A stretch of DNA of 64,000 bases from Theocolax elegans. Taxonomy: Eukaryota > Arthropoda > Insecta > Hymenoptera > Cerocephalidae. Positions 1-9,608 of the stretch are shown here, one piece after another; positions within the stretch are counted from its first letter, which is position 1; each line of letters opens with the position of its first letter. The notes under the pieces are model-generated. The model worked only from the letters and a program-made list of their open reading frames with translations. It was not told the DNA's origin and made no database searches. The stretch spans positions 36,383,255 through 36,447,254 of the forward strand of contig CM047428.1 in assembly GCA_026168455.1 (NCBI GenBank), read 5' to 3'. A program made the position numbers and the translations under genes.

Positions 1-10
1 TAAAATATTA

Positions 11-108
11 TTGCGTTTTCGAGAAAAATCTTACCAAAAATATCAAATTTTTTCACCTCATTGAGGTTAGGTTCACATTTGTTGGTAAGACTTTTCTCAA
101 AAACGCAA
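11..108. repeat. Short foldback repeat with 27-bp imperfect inverted arms
   Basis: Bases 11-37 and 81-108 are inverted copies with about two mismatches, and the centre holds a small palindrome (acctca/tgaggt). This is the size and shape of a small MITE or hairpin. There is no coding potential. Confidence 0.6.
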
Positions 109-120
109 TATAATTTTAAT

Positions 121-550
121 CTGAATTTCGGCTGTCAGTTAGATTATCAATAAACGAAGGCGCCTCTTCTCTTACTTTTTCACATACTGTTTTATTTACA
201 AATTTATTACTAATAATCGCGATTGCCGATAAGGTAGGGAGGATAAATATTGACCATGGCACCCCGTTAACTCAATGTGCATATTATGTACATAAATATT
301 ATTGTACAAAAGAAAATTGTACATAAATAAAATTATATCAGATTAAATTAATATTATTAAGTAACGAAATAATGTGTATTAATAATTACATCTCAGGCAT
401 TAACAGTTAATACTTGACTTTTGTAATTTTGAATACAAAATAGAAATGAATGAAAGTTTAACTGTTAAGAACTGCCTCAAATAATACTTAACTGCAAAGA
501 AATATTCATTTGCTCCTATTTAAGTCATCAGATCTTAACTGTTAAGAAAC
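121..550. other. AT-rich stretch without recognisable gene
   Basis: I see no ORF of note, only several scattered copies of the word aactgttaa between about 410 and 550. Nothing else can be supported here. Confidence 0.6.
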
Positions 551-1587
551 ATTCTCAATGCTACATTCACAAACAGTTACAAAAATAATAAAAACATATT
601 TGTAGACATTTCAAAAAGCCCAGTTAGAATTTATTTTAATGGTATTAATTTCAATGGAATAAACATATTTTTAAACAAATATATATTTAGTAATATATAT
701 GGCAGCAATTTCATATTAATTGTAACTAGGCTTTTTGAAACGTCTATAAATATGTTTTCATTATCTTATTGCGTAACTGTTTGGGAATATAGCAGATAGA
801 AGATAGTAAATCATGCAATAGAAAATACTAAAATCAGTATGGAAGTAATAACATCTCTTTAAGATTATATTATTTAACATTTCAAGTACATATATTTCAT
901 TAATCCAATTGTTAAATATCAAAAAGACCTTCTACAAATTTGTAAAAATTCGCAAGTATGATGTAATTTCGATTATACACTTTAGCAATTCTTATCTTAC
1001 TTTATAAAAACTTGAAATCATCAAGTTTTCTGCTGAAAAGTTTAGTACATTTACTCAAAAAGTATACATTACTTTTTAACATTATAATTAACAAGTATAA
1101 TTGTTAGCCCTGGCGTATCTTACATCAATAAATAAACAATATAATATTAATAATAATACTCGTTTGTGCATATTAATTTCTCTATTTTTGTATTTTATTT
1201 TAAACCAATAAAATAGAGATATTTACGTTTCAATACATTATGGAGAAATTAATATCGTACAAATGTATGAATATTACCTCCATACTGATTTTAGTATTTT
1301 TTATTGCATGATTTACTATCTCCTATCTGCTACATTCACAACAGTGACAATAAGATAATGAAAACATATTTATAGACGACTCAAAAAGTCTAGTTACAAT
1401 TAATATGAAATTGCTGCCATATATTACTAAATATATATTGTTGTATTGAAATTGTCCATATTTTTAAAAGTATGTTTATTCGATTAAAATTAATACCATT
1501 AAAATAAATTCTAATTGGGTTTTTTGAAATTTGTACAAATATGTTTTTATTATCTTTGTAACTGTTTGTGAATGTAGCATTGAGAAT
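551..1587. mobile_element. Foldback (long inverted repeat) element, non-coding
   Basis: The left arm (551 to about 855) reappears inverted at about 1272-1587. The outermost 27 bases (551-577 against 1561-1587) match perfectly, and the inner arms diverge with indels. The loop contains a second inverted pair near 1165 and 1250. No transposase is present, so this is most likely a non-autonomous foldback or MITE-like DNA element. No clear target-site duplication was identified. Confidence 0.65.
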
Positions 1588-2240
1588 AGACTGAGAAATG
1601 ATAGATAATGAAAGTTAAGCAGCATTGACCGCGGTTAATAAGTGGATAGATGAATAACTAACATAAACAGAAAAATGTGTAATACTTTTTTTTATTTATT
1701 TTATGTTTTCTTGACAATTTTATTTGTTTTTACCTAATTTTTTTAGAGAATTATCTAAAAAAATTTATTTTATTTATTTTTCAGAAAAATCAGTACTGAA
1801 TCAGCGTGAATTTTTTTAACAGTGTATTGATTTGACACTGATTCTGAATTGATTGAATACTGAATTTTTAAGGGTACAATGCCCTTCTTCAATTGAATAA
1901 TTTCGAAATTGATATAGTACTGATTCCATAATAATACAACATTGATTCATTACTAATTTTGTACTAATTCAGTAATAAATCAGTTTTGCGTTTTGGTGAG
2001 AAGTTACTACTGAGTCAGTATTGCTTTTGATCAATATCAGTAGCTATTATTTATTAATTCCATAGTGATTTCATCACAGAATCAATAGGAACTTTTTCAA
2101 CGGGGTAGTTAGTCTTTTATAATTAAATTACGGTATAATTATTTCAATTTCTTTCCTCACCGAATCCTGGAATCTGAGTAAGACCCCGGCAAAGATTCAC
2201 TCCGTTATTGTTTTATTGTAGAGTGAAGAATAGAATTACA
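1588..2240. other. AT-rich stretch without recognisable gene
   Basis: No supported gene. Between 1790 and 2100 the short words ctgattc, actgaat and cagta recur irregularly, like decayed repeat DNA. The stretch ends where homology to the DNA polymerase B pseudogene begins. Confidence 0.5.
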
Positions 2241-2657
2241 CAATTGCGGTGAGAAATATTGTAGTAGATGTCGTTCGAGACATTCTATGAATAAATTGTG
2301 TATTATTGAGTCAATTCAAGAATCGCGTGTAAGGAGGAAAAATTATTATCATCCGACTACTCAATTTGTTTTTTATGATTTTGAAACCGCCAAGATGAAA
2401 TGTACGCAGAAAAATCTTCGAAACATAGCATTAATTTATGTGTCGCACAATTATGTTGCAACGATTGTAAAACAACCGATTTAAAAAATTTTTGTTCGTA
2501 TTGTGGTGTTCGTCAAAACGAATTGGAAGGTGATAATTCGATACGTGATTTCTTAAATTTAGTAATTAGAAAAAAAAACAAATTTCAATGATATTATTTG
2601 TATTGCGCATAACGCACGGGATTTCGACTCTCAATTTATTTTTTTAAACAAAAATTT

Positions 2658-3557
2658 ATTTTTCTTGATGCCCTGGTCGAAAGTACGTAGTTTCGCCACT
2701 GCTTTCGATGGCGAAAGAACGACATTTAGCCACTGGTATTCCTTTCGCTACGCGTCCTATTAGCTGGTAACTAAGCAACTGCACACACTTTTAATGCACA
2801 TAACCTCTCATTCGAATGTAATAATCCTCAATTTTCGAGATAAATAAAAGATTATTGAATAAACTTAACATATCCTAATCTCGTGCATCTGAAGATAAGT
2901 ATTAAATATATATAAATGCAAGTTTACGCACTCAAAAAACACTAATGACAATTTATAAAAATCGTCTATACTGTACGTCAAAGTGAAAATTTACCATGCG
3001 AGCAAATTACCGATTGAGATTTATTATTGAGATTTATTAGTTCTTATCATTTATACCTAAATATTCGTTTAATTTGTAATTAAAAATGCAAGAGCGATGT
3101 GTACCAATGATAGAATCTTCATTTCTATAAAATTACAATGTGATTCGTATTATCATTTAAAAATTCAAAAAAAAAAACTTTTCTCGATATAATAAATGAA
3201 TTTTACTGAAATAACGCAACTGACAAAATCATGATCATGATTTTTATTAAAACTACACACAGCATAGCAAGTCACTTTGACTGTCTTATACTTGTTCTTT
3301 TTTATATTTTACTTTAACATTAAAAATAATGCTTGTGATATTTTCGATGCCCGCCACCACGACCAGCAACAGTCGGTTCGCTCGTGCCGCATATTTCGCG
3401 GAGGGCATCGAAACCAAATACTCGAATCATCGTTCAAATCGAGATTAGGATATTTCAAAGGTCGGGATAATGTGCGAGAAGCTTAGCACAATTTTTATGT
3501 ACTTATCATTAATGGTCCAAACTAAAAACGTTCTTTCGACCGGGCATCAAGAAAAAT
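2658..3557. mobile_element. Non-autonomous TIR element inserted in the polymerase pseudogene
   Basis: Terminal inverted repeats of about 29 bp (2658-2687 against 3529-3557, about two differences) contain the core cttgatgccc. Internal hairpins are present, for example tttcgcca/tggcgaaa near 2693-2715 and an inverted pair ending gggcatcgaaa near 3340-3413. The roughly 900-bp interior has no transposase. It separates the exonuclease part from the palm part of the polymerase, so it inserted into that gene. Confidence 0.6.
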
Positions 3558-3655
3558 AGTATACGGTACACGGGACGAATGTTGAAGGCCCGCCACTGCG
3601 TGATATGTCACCCTCGGCTTTGCCTCGGGCGCCAACTTCACTCCGTGATGCACTA
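3558..3655. repeat. GC-richer hairpin tail, related to 3903-3985
   Basis: This begins with agtatac, carries a caccctcggc...gcctcgggcg hairpin, and ends just before the polymerase resumes at about 3656. The same layout (aaaatagtatac, then a caccctcg...cgggtg hairpin) recurs at 3903-3985. These are therefore two members of one small insertion family, or tails acquired with the adjacent elements. Confidence 0.4.
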
Positions 3656-3811
3656 TTCCTGAAAATGTTTCGCCAACCGTTATAATGGACCGTCACAATG
3701 TTATAAAATTACAATTAGAAAACAAAAAATTTATTGATAGTATCAATTACATGCCAATGAAATTGGCAAATTTACCCATAGCATTTGGGCTTGCAGCTGA
3801 TGTAAAGAAAA

Positions 3812-3985
3812 ACTACTTTTCACCACACGTAGACCGAAAGTACCACATTCCCTCCCGGTACCGAAAGAGGAATGTATTATTTTCGGCCTACTGGTGGTGA
3901 AAAATAGTATACATCCCACGGGAGGTACAATGGTCACCCCATAACACATGTGTGCCACCCTCGCCTTCAACTCGGGTGTCAATTT
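3812..3985. repeat. Small hairpin-rich insertion (MITE-like)
   Basis: Arms ctacttttcaccac (about 3813) and gtggtgaaaaatag (about 3893) are inverted copies. Inside are ccctcccggtacc and cacgggaggtac words, and a caccctcg...cgggtg hairpin closes the unit. Polymerase coding sequence is present on both sides and this segment is absent from the expected protein, which marks it as an insertion. Confidence 0.5.
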
Positions 3986-4886
3986 AAGGGATATGTTACT
4001 ACTTTTTTAAAATTAAAACAAGAGGCCAGTGGGTATCCCTGTGAATGTACAAACGACACAAAAGAAAAACAATTTATAGAAGAATATAAAAATAAAGAAA
4101 ATAACCCTGGTTTACGTTTGGTAGCTAAATTATGTTTAAATTAATTCTGGGGAAGGTTTGGGCAACGCGATAATCTGACGAGAACGGAAATCGTCAAAGA
4201 TTATCAAGACTTGTTCAAACTTTTTTCAGACCCCGAGACGACGAGGTATTCCATGTCTCCATAGAATACATTATAGAAACAGAAACCGGGTCGAGGTGTA
4301 GTAACGTAGCGATCGCCGCCTAGACTACAGCACAGGCTCGTTTGTTATTGTACTCGTATTTAGAAAAACTAGATAGACGCGTACTTTACTACGACACCGA
4401 CTCAATTATTTGTACAAGTAAACCGAGTGATACGTACGAACCATAGGTAGGGTTCATGATAGGCGAATTAACCTGCAAATTGGAAATTTACGGTAAAGGT
4501 TCTTATATTGAAAAATTTGTTTTAGGAGGTCCAAAATTTTATGCTTTTAAGGTATGAAATAGTAAAAATGAAACATTTGAAATTTGTAAAATTAAAGGTA
4601 TAAAATTAGATTAATTTTGACAGTATCGTAAGTCTCATTAATAATAGAAAAGATGACGATAAAAATAAAATACAATTGCAGTTCAATTCGATTGCAAGGA
4701 CCCGATTCCACGAGGTTATTACACGCGAAGAAACAAAAACTTGTAGCGTCGTTTTGAAAAAACGAAGATTTGTTTCAAATACTTTGTCTCTACCGTTCGG
4801 TTATGTATAATTATTTTGCGTTCAATTATAACTCTATGTATATATGTTGTAACAATGAGACTCATTTGCTACAAATTAAAAAAAGG

Positions 4887-4959
4887 AACGGGCGTCAGGT
4901 CTTGAACCCGAGCCCCTTCGGATCCGAAGGCGTTCACGCTACCACTGCGCTACGCCCGC
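4887..4959 (-). tRNA. tRNA-like gene, probably tRNA-Arg(UCG)-derived, possibly a pseudogene
   Basis: On the minus strand a 7-bp acceptor stem (GCGGGCG with CGCCCGT, one G-U), a 4-bp D stem (GCGC/GCGT) and a T arm with loop TTCAAGA and stem TCGGG/CCTGA all pair. Box A- and box B-like words are present, and a run of seven T follows the 3' end, as expected of a Pol III terminator. The anticodon arm is abnormal. The CTTCGGA loop and 3' stem half TCCGA resemble tRNA-Arg(UCG), but the 5' half AACGC does not pair. The alternative fold CCTTC/GAAGG leaves a 6-base loop. It could be a decayed tRNA or a tRNA-derived SINE head. Confidence 0.55.
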
Positions 4960-5541
4960 AATTGGTCGTAGCTGTACTATTCCACGTCTTCTGCCTACCG
5001 ATACGCGCGCCATATGCCAAGTGCCGATTCTTGCGCTGGCCGCGTCGGTACTACAGAGCCCTAAGTGACGGGGATCTGTACTCATACAGATCCACCACGT
5101 CACAATGTATATAAATATAACGTTAATGATAATTAAATATTTATTTTAAAAATTAAACATTTCTAATTTACTTTTTTTCCCATATTCTGTTCATTATCCT
5201 TTCATTTTTACTTTCAGCTACTTAAATAAACGTACAATCAATTATATTTCAAATATATATTTATTATCAAATTCTAAATTCTAATAACAATAATATAATA
5301 TTTTCAAGGTAAAAGTTTTTATTTTTAATATTAACAAGGTGTATCAGTTGACCAGAGTGGATCATGAATTCCGCTTGCATCGAATATCTCTAAAACTAAC
5401 GCTACGAGTAACCAACCTAAATATATCACAGTATTATCGTTATCTTGACACGTTAAGCAAGTATACGCAGAGTCGTGAAATAGTCCTTTATGCTGAAAAA
5501 TTGGGGTTAACTTTCGATCAGTGATTACGTCCTTCATAATT
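4960..5541. other. Spacer without recognisable gene
   Basis: AT-rich after about 5110. The short ORFs in both directions here overlap one another and show no recognisable motif. The minus strand approaching 5542 is the 3' flank of the two-exon gene. Confidence 0.5.
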
Positions 5542-6107
5542 TTACCAGTTTATTAGTTTTTGGTAATATGTTTGAAAGCCCATATAGTATGACTCTCGAA
5601 TCTCCAAATCATAGATCCCATTTTCTATTATGTCTTGGGTAAGTTCGATACTATCTCCAGTGTCTACCGATCTACAGCGTTCGATGACGTCATCCGTGAT
5701 ATATTGTCCCCATTCACCGTTTAGCTTTATAGCTATAAACTGACTTGGCTGAAAAAATAATATTAATAAATTATTAAATTATTAAATTAATTTTCATTAT
5801 CATTGTTTAAATTTCCTTGTATACTTACATAAAGGTCTGCATGATTTAATTTACTAGTGACAGGTACAATGACTACTCTTTCTTGATTATTTTCAGACAC
5901 AATTTTTTCGGTGTGAATATATTTCGGTACTACTTCATAATGCTCGTCGATTTCCTTCTGTTGAGCATTGTACGCTTCGTCTTCGTCGATTATTTGCAGC
6001 ACTGACAGCTTCAAAAACAACATTTCGTTCTTACTTCGTTTTTGATAGAAAGTAACAAATAATTTGTTATTTGGTTTTGGTTTAAATAACCAAATTTTAG
6101 CGTTCAT
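5542..6107 (-). CDS. Orphan two-exon gene encoding a small acidic protein (about 161 aa)
   Basis: Exon 1 runs 6107 to 5829 (93 codons from an ATG). An 80-bp intron (5828-5749) has a consensus donor GTAAGTAT and a T-rich acceptor tract ending TTTTTTCAG. Exon 2 (5748-5542) continues in the same phase for 68 codons to TAA. An open frame kept precisely across a short canonical intron is good evidence of real coding. I do not recognise the protein. It starts MNAKIWLFKPKP, has an acidic stretch IIDEDEA, and exon 2 has FIAIKLNGEWGQYITDD and ends QKLINW. No signal peptide or membrane helix is obvious. The true start could lie upstream, because the frame stays open to about 6140, possibly with another exon. 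The GTTT/CGAAA repeat block begins just upstream. It could be a host orphan gene or a gene carried by a mobile element. Confidence 0.6.
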
Positions 6108-6400
6108 TAATTTTTGTTCTGTTCTTAGAAAACGAAACAAGATGTGCTTCTTTTTATGGTTTCGTTCTTTCTACGAAACATAATCTTTAAATTTATTTAA
6201 TTTTATTCTTAGAAAACCAAACAGAACTTTAATTTTTTTAGTTATATACTTAGAAAACGAAACAAAATTTTTATTCATTCAATTTTTCTTAGGGAATGAA
6301 ACAAAATATTTCTTTTTCTGTTTTGTTTTTTTGAGAGAAACAAAGTTTTTATTTAGTTAATTTCGTTCTAAGAAATAGAAACAAAATATAGTTATAAGCT
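6108..6400. repeat. Degenerate tandem repeat of about 55-60 bp with gaaaacgaaac core
   Basis: At least five imperfect units carry a cttagaaaacgaaacaaa-like core separated by AT-rich filler, at about 6120, 6165, 6215, 6255 and 6370. Related palindromic units (ttcgttct...agaacgaaa) recur at 7430-7720. Confidence 0.5.
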
Positions 6401-7006
6401 CTGTTTATTTACTATAACTGTATATCTTTAAAATATCATACAATATTACTGTTTTATTAAAAAAAATAGAGTTAAAAAATAAGACTTTATATAGAGTTGT
6501 TGCATTAAACATTATCTAAAATAGGAATATTAATAATACTCTTCCAGTAATAATTCTACCCTTGGATTATTATTGAAAATCGGAATATATGCGTACACTA
6601 CTGTTAATGTTACGGCAAATACAGGTAAGTACATAGTAAATTGCGTATAAGATATTAATATAACAGGTAAGTGTACAATAATTTACAGATTGAATAAATT
6701 TAATACTATAATAATAATTATTCAAGTATAATTATTAAAGTTTTAATATTTTTTAAATAGAAGTATTACATTTCTTTGAAGATATAACACTATTATATAA
6801 CTTTCATAAATATTTTAGGAAGTAAGTTTAAATTAATACAGCAATAAAAATAATATCTCGTATGCAAGCCATACCAAAATAGTACTAAACTGAAAAATTT
6901 TTTTTACCAGTATAACAAAAAATAATTTTTATAATAATATGTTTAATAACAAAAATAGTAAAAGTAAAAGTAAAATAGGGCGTAAAGTAGGCCTTTTGCA
7001 GCCAGC

Positions 7007-7056
7007 GGGCGCTAAAGTATTTAGCGCCCACATTTTCGGGTTTAGCGGTCGCTAAA
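7007..7056. repeat. Two adjacent perfect hairpins
   Basis: 7007-7016 (GGGCGCTAAA) pairs perfectly with 7020-7029 across a 3-base loop. 7041-7047 (TTTAGCG) pairs with 7050-7056. Both stems share the word gcgctaaa/gcggtcgctaaa. They lie in an AT-rich setting inside the putative hAT-like element. Confidence 0.6.
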
Positions 7057-7143
7057 AATTTTACCTCCCGCTGCCGTGACGTAGCTGACGATAAAGACTC
7101 ATTATCTTATCCAATCTCAAGATTGAGCGCAATGAATGCGTGC

Positions 7144-7312
7144 ATGTGCATCAGAGTGACCAGTTGGCGATTTTTTTCCTTTTCTCTCTTACGTATATTG
7201 ATGTTTATTAAGCAAGAGCAACAAGGAGAAAAAATCGCCATCTGGAAACACTGATGTGCATACGTGTGCGTGTGCGTGCGTGACTGTATGCGTGTGTGTG
7301 TGTGCGTGTGAA
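7144..7312. repeat. Inverted repeat followed by a (GT/GC)n microsatellite
   Basis: The words tgtgcatcag and tggcgatttttt near 7144-7178 reappear inverted at about 7229-7260. A gtgtgcgtgcg-type microsatellite follows at about 7262-7310. Antisense reading of this gives a His-Thr-rich ORF that is only a microsatellite translation. Confidence 0.5.
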
Positions 7313-7734
7313 AATTTAGTACCTGAAGAGGCTGCAAACCACGCAGATGAAACGTTGTATAACAAAATTTAAATAAATACATTGTTTATTCATTCAAAAA
7401 CTGACCCTCGACATCGAATCCTTTTGATAAAAAACAAATGTGTTCCTTTTTTCATTTTGTTCTATTTCACAACAACAAAAATATTATTGATATTTGTTAT
7501 GTTTTATAGAACAAAAACGAAAGTAGTGTTTAAATTCGTTTCGATCTGATAAACAAAAACGAAAGTATTTTTTTTCTTAATTTCGTTCTCAAACACGAAA
7601 ACAAAGGTGATTTTAACTTGTATTTTGTTCTTTGAGAACGAAATAAGACAAAATTAAGTTTTTTTCTTTTTTTTTAGAACAAAATCAAAATCGAATGAAA
7701 AGAACGTTATTGTTTTGTTTCGTAGACATCCCTG

Positions 7735-8399
7735 ATTTGTAGATAGAAAGACGAAGGGGTATGCAACGTTGACACTCTTACACTTTATTTCAAATTAATT
7801 AATATTCTCACGTCACGATGTTTTAAATTTCTCGAAACGTGTATCATACAGTTACCCGACATTTTGCCGAAATTCTATTTTAGCTGTAGTTTTAAAAATG
7901 ACTGACTCTCCCTACACAAAGTTTCGATATTTAAGTCGACGACGAGTAGAGGTGGAAAAATTAGCAGAGGGAATAAAATAAAATAGAAAAAATTTTGGCC
8001 AATGGTGAGGTTACAGCGTTATTTAGATACCACCTCCAAGGAAAATCAAGGGTAAGCTGTAAGGGAGGATATCGTGGGAAGGTACGTATACGTAAAATTA
8101 TTTTTTCTCACAATATCAAAAAAGAAAAGTTTGAATAGATTTTTATTCCGTTTACTTTTTTGTGTAATTGATAAAGTAATAAACGGATGAAACATCATAA
8201 ATTTAAAAATATACAATTAAAAGTCGTAAAGATTATTTATTTCTTACTATAAAGAAAGTTCACGCATCTACGTTTGCCGGCAAATGAACAATACGCATAA
8301 TATATAAAAACGTCTTGTCAATTTATAAAATTTTAAGAATTACATAAATTTGTATAGAGTCGTGGAATAATTTTGAGAGAATAAAGAAAATTATATAAA
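7735..8399. other. Spacer without supported gene
   Basis: A 27-codon ORF starts at about 7897 and the sequence to 8090 is less AT-biased with donor-like GTAAGC and GTACGT words, but no homology or frame is convincing. The rest is AT-rich. Confidence 0.4.
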
Positions 8400-8446
8400 C
8401 TAGCCATATTACCTCGGTCGCTAACGCTCCCTCGGTTGAATCACAT
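8400..8446 (-). mobile_element. Candidate Helitron 3' terminus
   Basis: Read on the minus strand, a GC-rich imperfect hairpin (accgagg...ccgaggt with tandem GA mismatches) is followed 8 bases later by CTAG and then T. This is the layout of a Helitron 3' end, in the same orientation as the helicase at 9609-11551 and 1.2 kb downstream of its stop. A similar terminus is seen at 13039. Confidence 0.4.
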
Positions 8447-9004
8447 TTTTGAGGCTAGACGTTGATTATAAAGTGTAGTCTTAAATTTATTATTAGTTTA
8501 TAACAAATAAATTTTAAACGATTTTGATACAATTGTTTTATTTTATTTTCAAACCAATATTTTCATGTGCTTTAAACTATTAATTAAAATTTGTTGTTAT
8601 ATTATTAAAACAAATAAAAATAAATTATAAAATATTTTATTTTAAAAAATGTATACAATTTATTCCTTTAACTTATCATGATATTTAACTATAACAGTTT
8701 ATTTTCGAATGTTGGTTCGTATTATTTTCTCTCTGCATTTACAGGCTTGAGACTGTCATATAATGAACGTAAATATAATGTGTATTAAAAGTTTCAAATA
8801 TTTGATTTTCTAACATATATATAATTCAAAATTATGTATGGTATAATACGTAAATATTTTAAAATTGATAAAAATATACGTTCTAATATGGCTGCATTAA
8901 AAATAAAACAAATAATATAATATGGCATCTCGTACATTCGTATTTATTTTATATATTTTGTAATTTTTTGTTTCATTAATATCTAAACAAAGTTCTATAA
9001 TAAT
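8447..9004. other. AT-rich stretch, probable Helitron 3' flank
   Basis: No ORF or repeat stands out. It lies between the candidate Helitron terminus and the 63-bp tandem array. Confidence 0.4.
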
Positions 9005-9480
9005 ATCACTTTTTGCAGACAATGTATTCTAACAAGTATTATCAAAATATTTTAATTGATATTTAATTAATGTTACATTAGACAATTAATTATTTTAAAA
9101 TTTGTATATTTTATAAATAATTTTGTCAATAAAATGTCGTTTGATGCAGACAATGAATTTTAAATTTGTTGATTTCTTCAGTATTTTAGTAAAAAAATGT
9201 CGCTTGATGCAGACAATGAATATTAAATTTGTTTATTTCTTCAGTATTTTAGTAAAAAAATGTCGGTTGATGCAGACAATGATTTTTAAATTTGTTTATT
9301 TCTTCAGTATTTTAGTAAAAAAATGTCGCTTGATGCAGACAGTTGATTATTTTAAAATTTATATATTTCATAAATAATTTTGCCAATAAAATGTCACTTA
9401 ATGCAGACAACTAATATTTTAATATTTTTTTATTTTTTAAGTAATGATATATTGAAATGTTACTTGATGTAAATAATGTA
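9005..9480. repeat. Tandem array, about eight units of 63-68 bp
   Basis: The core aaatgtcgcttgatgcagac recurs with its atg at 9134, 9197, 9260, 9323, 9391 and 9457. Earlier degenerate units lie near 9005 and 9069. The central period is exactly 63 bp and stretches to 65-68 at the edges. Because 63 is a multiple of 3, the array mimics an 84-codon ORF at 9123-9377. It lies downstream of the helicase on the same putative Helitron. Confidence 0.8.
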
Positions 9481-9608
9481 TACTTGAAAAATATTCTTTA
9501 TTATACGTAATTTTATCTACAAATTTTGTCCGATGCTTATATTATTTTATAATTCGTTTGCCTAATAAGTCGACCTTAAATTTATTTTTAAAAATAAAAA
9601 AAAACTAT

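Larger units (their letters stand above)
2245..4810 (+). pseudogene. Maverick/Polinton protein-primed DNA polymerase B, disrupted
   Basis: Family B DNA polymerase of the Maverick/Polinton (adintovirus-like) type, which replicates the element DNA. In order I see: a CxxC-x2-RH zinc-like motif (about 2250), the exonuclease start FVFYDFE (about 2370), a Cys-rich segment with CxxC pairs (about 2440-2510), exonuclease motif HNARDFD (about 2608-2630), a palm segment with SINYMPM (about 3737), LKLKQEASG (about 4010), the fingers motif around LAKLCLN plus FWGRFGQR (about 4120-4170), the catalytic YYDTDS (about 4390), GKGSYIEKFV and GGPKFYAF (about 4490-4550), and the C-terminal tail ending at a stop at 4808-4810. 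The frame changes at about 2400 and 2590, internal stops follow the fingers motif, and two insertions (about 2658-3655 and 3812-3985) split it. It is clearly dead. The element it belonged to continues at 13331. Confidence 0.85.
6165..7734. mobile_element. Possible hAT-like non-autonomous element with subterminal repeats
   Basis: The right edge, read on the minus strand, starts CAGGGATGTCTACGAAAC, a typical hAT-style terminus. The word tctacgaaaca recurs inverted at about 6170, and the flanking blocks at 6108-6400 and 7430-7720 share cgttct/agaacg palindromic units, like subterminal transposase sites. The left CAGGGATG terminus is not visible and no 8-bp target duplication was found, so the extent is tentative. 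No transposase is present. Confidence 0.35.

Noticed and set aside
7897..7980. 27-codon ORF with a nearby donor-like site
   Set aside because: Too short, no acceptor or homology, and no second exon found.
9123..9377. 84-codon repeat protein
   Set aside because: Translation of the 63-bp tandem array; AT-rich, no start context, and the frame ends as the period drifts.
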